A DNA stretch of 8,219 bases. Origin: Planctomycetaceae bacterium. Its GTDB lineage: Bacteria; Planctomycetota; Planctomycetia; Pirellulales; Thermoguttaceae. This document shows, one piece after another, positions 6,334 to 8,219 of this stretch. Numbering within the stretch: the stretch's first letter is position 1; each line of letters begins with the position of its first letter. Under the pieces are notes generated by a model. The model saw nothing but the letters and a program-made list of their open reading frames with translations, was not told the DNA's origin and ran no database searches. The position numbers and the translations under genes were made by a program. The stretch covers positions 1 to 8,219 of the forward strand of contig JAITST010000122.1 of the NCBI GenBank assembly GCA_031287585.1, given 5' to 3'.

Positions 6334-7494
6334 ATGTCAAAACAACATTTTCACGAAACGGAATTTGATGATGCCACACGGCTGAAACTCGATATTTTTC
6401 GAGGTTATGTCAGAGAATGGATTCCCGTTTTTTTGACAAAGTATCAAAACAAAAAGAATTATAAGCGAATATGTATTTTTGATCTTTTTTCCGGTCATGG
6501 AACAGATGGTGCGAAAAATTTTGGATCGCCATTGCTAATATATGAGGAATTAAAAAAATACTGTAAAGAACATATAGAATTAAAATCGCCAAATATACAA
6601 ACGGATTTATTCTTTAACGACAGTAACACAAAACACATTAAATCGCTGGAAAAACGATTGTCGCAAGAACGTTGCCAAAACAATTGTTGCAATGTCCATC
6701 TATTTAACCGCCCGTTCAGTGAATTGTTAGAAGATGATGAAATAAAACAACCGCTTGAATCTGGTGATACAGCGTGTCTCGTAATCATGGACCAATTCGG
6801 TGTTAAAGAAGTGGATCGTACAATTTTTCGTTTTTTTGCACAATGTCCGGTAACGGATATTATGTTTTTTATTTCATCAGCGCATGTCAAAAGGTTTGCC
6901 GGAGAATCGTCATTTAATACCCGTCTTCCGATTGATCCTGTCGAGATTAAAAAGACAGACAATAAAAATATTCACAGAAAACTTTGTGAGTCCTACAAAA
7001 AAATAATACCGGCGAACACCAAGTATTACCTTGCCCCTTTTTCAATCCTCAAGGGAAAAAACATTTATGGAGTAATCTTTGGAAGTGGTGAACTGCTGGG
7101 ACTTGAGAAGTTTTTAACGGTTACATGGGGGATTGACAAAGGAACAGGTGAAGCAAACTACGATATTGATAATGATCCAATTAGAAAGAATCAAGGGAGT
7201 AAATTACTTTTTGGTGAAATGAACACTTACAAAAAGTGTGATGCCTTTGCAGAAGAATTAAAAGAGACATTGATTTCAAATTCTATGGATAATTTGCAAC
7301 TTTATAGTTTTTGCTTGGGGCATGGTTTTTTACCGAAACATGTTAGAGAATGCTTAAATAAGTGGAGCGAAGTTGGTATTCTTGACATTGTGAACATTCA
7401 AACGAATGTAAAATTAAGGAAAGGATCCTATTACATCGGATGGGATTATTTCAATAAGAATGACCGAAAACTTATGTTTCGTATCAAGGAGTAA
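6334..7494 (+). CDS. tcmP: Three-Cys-motif partner protein TcmP
   Basis: This 386-residue protein belongs to the TcmP family, defined by its regular occurrence beside Gp37/Gp68 (DUF5131) genes, as here. The biochemical function of the family is not known to me. Visible features are I48-F-D50-L-F-S-G-H-G, a Rossmann methyltransferase-like motif I, followed by G64-S-P-L-L. F94-N-D-S sits where an acidic motif II would be, and V150-I-M-D153-Q-F-G156 corresponds to the family's usual D-P-F-G. Residues about 310-365 look like a C-terminal winged helix, with an L-P-K-H-V-R-E-C-L turn. These features suggest a SAM-dependent methyltransferase-like fold with a nucleic-acid-binding tail; this is inference. 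The start at 6334 is set by GGAG at 6323-6326. The gene lies 55 bases after the restriction gene and 5 bases before the DUF5131 gene, and it is distinctly A+T rich, as expected for a transferred gene. Confidence 0.85.
   Translation: MSKQHFHETEFDDATRLKLDIFRGYVREWIPVFLTKYQNKKNYKRICIFDLFSGHGTDGAKNFGSPLLIYEELKKYCKEHIELKSPNIQTDLFFNDSNTKHIKSLEKRLSQERCQNNCCNVHLFNRPFSELLEDDEIKQPLESGDTACLVIMDQFGVKEVDRTIFRFFAQCPVTDIMFFISSAHVKRFAGESSFNTRLPIDPVEIKKTDNKNIHRKLCESYKKIIPANTKYYLAPFSILKGKNIYGVIFGSGELLGLEKFLTVTWGIDKGTGEANYDIDNDPIRKNQGSKLLFGEMNTYKKCDAFAEELKETLISNSMDNLQLYSFCLGHGFLPKHVRECLNKWSEVGILDIVNIQTNVKLRKGSYYIGWDYFNKNDRKLMFRIKE
7486..7491 (+). promoter_or_regulatory. Shine-Dalgarno sequence of the DUF5131 gene, inside the end of tcmP
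   Basis: AAGGAG is formed by the last two sense codons of tcmP (Lys-Glu), directly before its stop, and lies eight bases before the ATG at 7500. The arrangement implies one transcript and probable translational coupling of the two genes. Confidence 0.85.
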
Positions 7495-7499
7495 TTATC

Positions 7500-8219
7500 A
7501 TGGCTGATACAAAGATTGAGTGGACGGATTCAACATGGAATCCGGTAACAGGTTGTACAAAAATCAGTGCCGGGTGTCTTAATTGTTATGCAGAACGGAT
7601 GACAATTCGACTCAAGGCAATGGGACAACCGAATTATGCAAACGGCTTCAAGGAGGTTACTTGCCATGAGCGTCAATTGAAATTGCCGCTCCAGTGGAAA
7701 AAATCTCGGATGATTTTTGTCAATTCGATGAGTGATCTTTTCCATGAAGAAGTTCCGTTCGCGTTCATTCAAAGTGTGTTTGACGTAATGAATCAAGCCC
7801 ATTGGCATACGTTCCAAGTGCTTACAAAACGTGCCGAACATCTTTATGAACTCGCTAAGCACCTCGATTGGTCTCCCAATATTTGGATGGGCGTTAGTGT
7901 CGAAAACCAAGCGGCTGTCGAACGTATTGACTATCTACGTCAAACCGCTGCCCATGTCAAGTTTCTTTCTATGGAACCGCTGATTGGACGTGTTAAAAAT
8001 CTCAACGTATCCGGTATTGATTGGGTCATTGTCGGCGGTGAGTCCGGTCCCGGTGCGCGTCCAATGGAGGAGCAATGGGTTATCGAAATAAAAGAATCTT
8101 GTGAAACTTTTGCCGTGCCGTTTTTCTTCAAACAATGGGGCGGGGTCAATAAAAAACGAGCAGGTCGGGTTTTATTAGATAAAACTTGGGACGCAATGCC
8201 AAACGAAACGACATCTTTA
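7500..8219 (+). CDS. DUF5131 / phage Gp37-Gp68 family protein with a three-cysteine motif (runs off the right edge)
   Basis: The 240 visible residues match the Gp37/Gp68 (DUF5131) family of phages and bacteria, the partner of TcmP. The N-terminus reads I-E-W-T-D-S-T-W-N-P-V-T-G-C19, and C19, C26 and C29 form C-x6-C-x2-C followed by Y30-A31. This is reminiscent of, but not the same as, the radical-SAM C-x3-C-x2-C cluster motif, so an iron-sulfur, SAM-using enzyme is plausible but unproven. Other family blocks are I72-F-V-N-S-M-S-D-L-F, F105-Q-V-L-T-K-R, W129-M-G-V-S-V-E-N-Q, F155-L-S-M-E-P-L, W175-V-I-V-G-G-E-S-G, and F208-F-F-K-Q-W-G-G. The last visible residues (R-V-L-L-D-K-T-W-D-A-M-P) are typical of the family's C-terminal end, so probably only a few residues are missing. 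No stop is present in this frame. The gene begins 5 bases after tcmP. Confidence 0.9.
   Translation, partial: MADTKIEWTDSTWNPVTGCTKISAGCLNCYAERMTIRLKAMGQPNYANGFKEVTCHERQLKLPLQWKKSRMIFVNSMSDLFHEEVPFAFIQSVFDVMNQAHWHTFQVLTKRAEHLYELAKHLDWSPNIWMGVSVENQAAVERIDYLRQTAAHVKFLSMEPLIGRVKNLNVSGIDWVIVGGESGPGARPMEEQWVIEIKESCETFAVPFFFKQWGGVNKKRAGRVLLDKTWDAMPNETTSL

Overview
The window looks like chromosomal DNA from a bacterium of the Planctomycetota, or a near relative, of moderate G+C. The clues are a Tat-exported Gfo/Idh/MocA oxidoreductase with an S-R-R-x-F-L-K signal and an SDR protein of a subtype, with 'FGW' where the active-site serine should be, that I associate with planctomycetes. Several starts also lack a Shine-Dalgarno sequence. 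The lineage is inferred from gene families, not from a marker gene.

Layout. At the left edge (1 to about 336, minus strand) is the 5' end of an IS3-family insertion sequence: the first 84 codons of the OrfA helix-turn-helix protein and a probable terminal inverted repeat. A non-coding stretch follows (337-603). All remaining genes are on the plus strand. First come three chromosomal-type genes: the secreted Gfo/Idh/MocA oxidoreductase (604-1893), rdgB for XTP/dITP pyrophosphatase (1961-2554), and the SDR protein (2606-3349). Then comes an accessory block: a single-chain Type IIG restriction-modification enzyme (3420-6278), a three-Cys-motif partner protein TcmP (6334-7494), and a DUF5131 (phage Gp37/Gp68) protein with a C-x6-C-x2-C motif (7500 to the right edge, probably lacking only a few C-terminal residues).

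How the genes work together. The first three share no evident pathway: RdgB removes deaminated purine nucleotides, and the two oxidoreductases have unknown substrates. The restriction enzyme carries nuclease, N6-adenine methylase and target recognition in one chain, so it needs no partner. TcmP and DUF5131 are a known recurrent gene pair of unknown function. Here they are separated by 5 bases, with the second gene's ribosome binding site inside the end of the first, so they are almost certainly co-expressed. Their position directly behind a restriction gene, near an insertion sequence, suggests a small defence or mobile-DNA island. The most interesting idea is that TcmP is a Rossmann-fold methyltransferase-like protein working with an iron-sulfur, radical-SAM-like DUF5131 enzyme as a nucleic-acid-directed module beside the restriction system.

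Base composition changes along the window. The rdgB end and the SDR gene are strongly A+C rich on the plus strand, the 5' part of the restriction gene is G+C richer, and its target-recognition part and tcmP are A+T rich. No tRNA, rRNA, CRISPR array or convincing terminator was seen.
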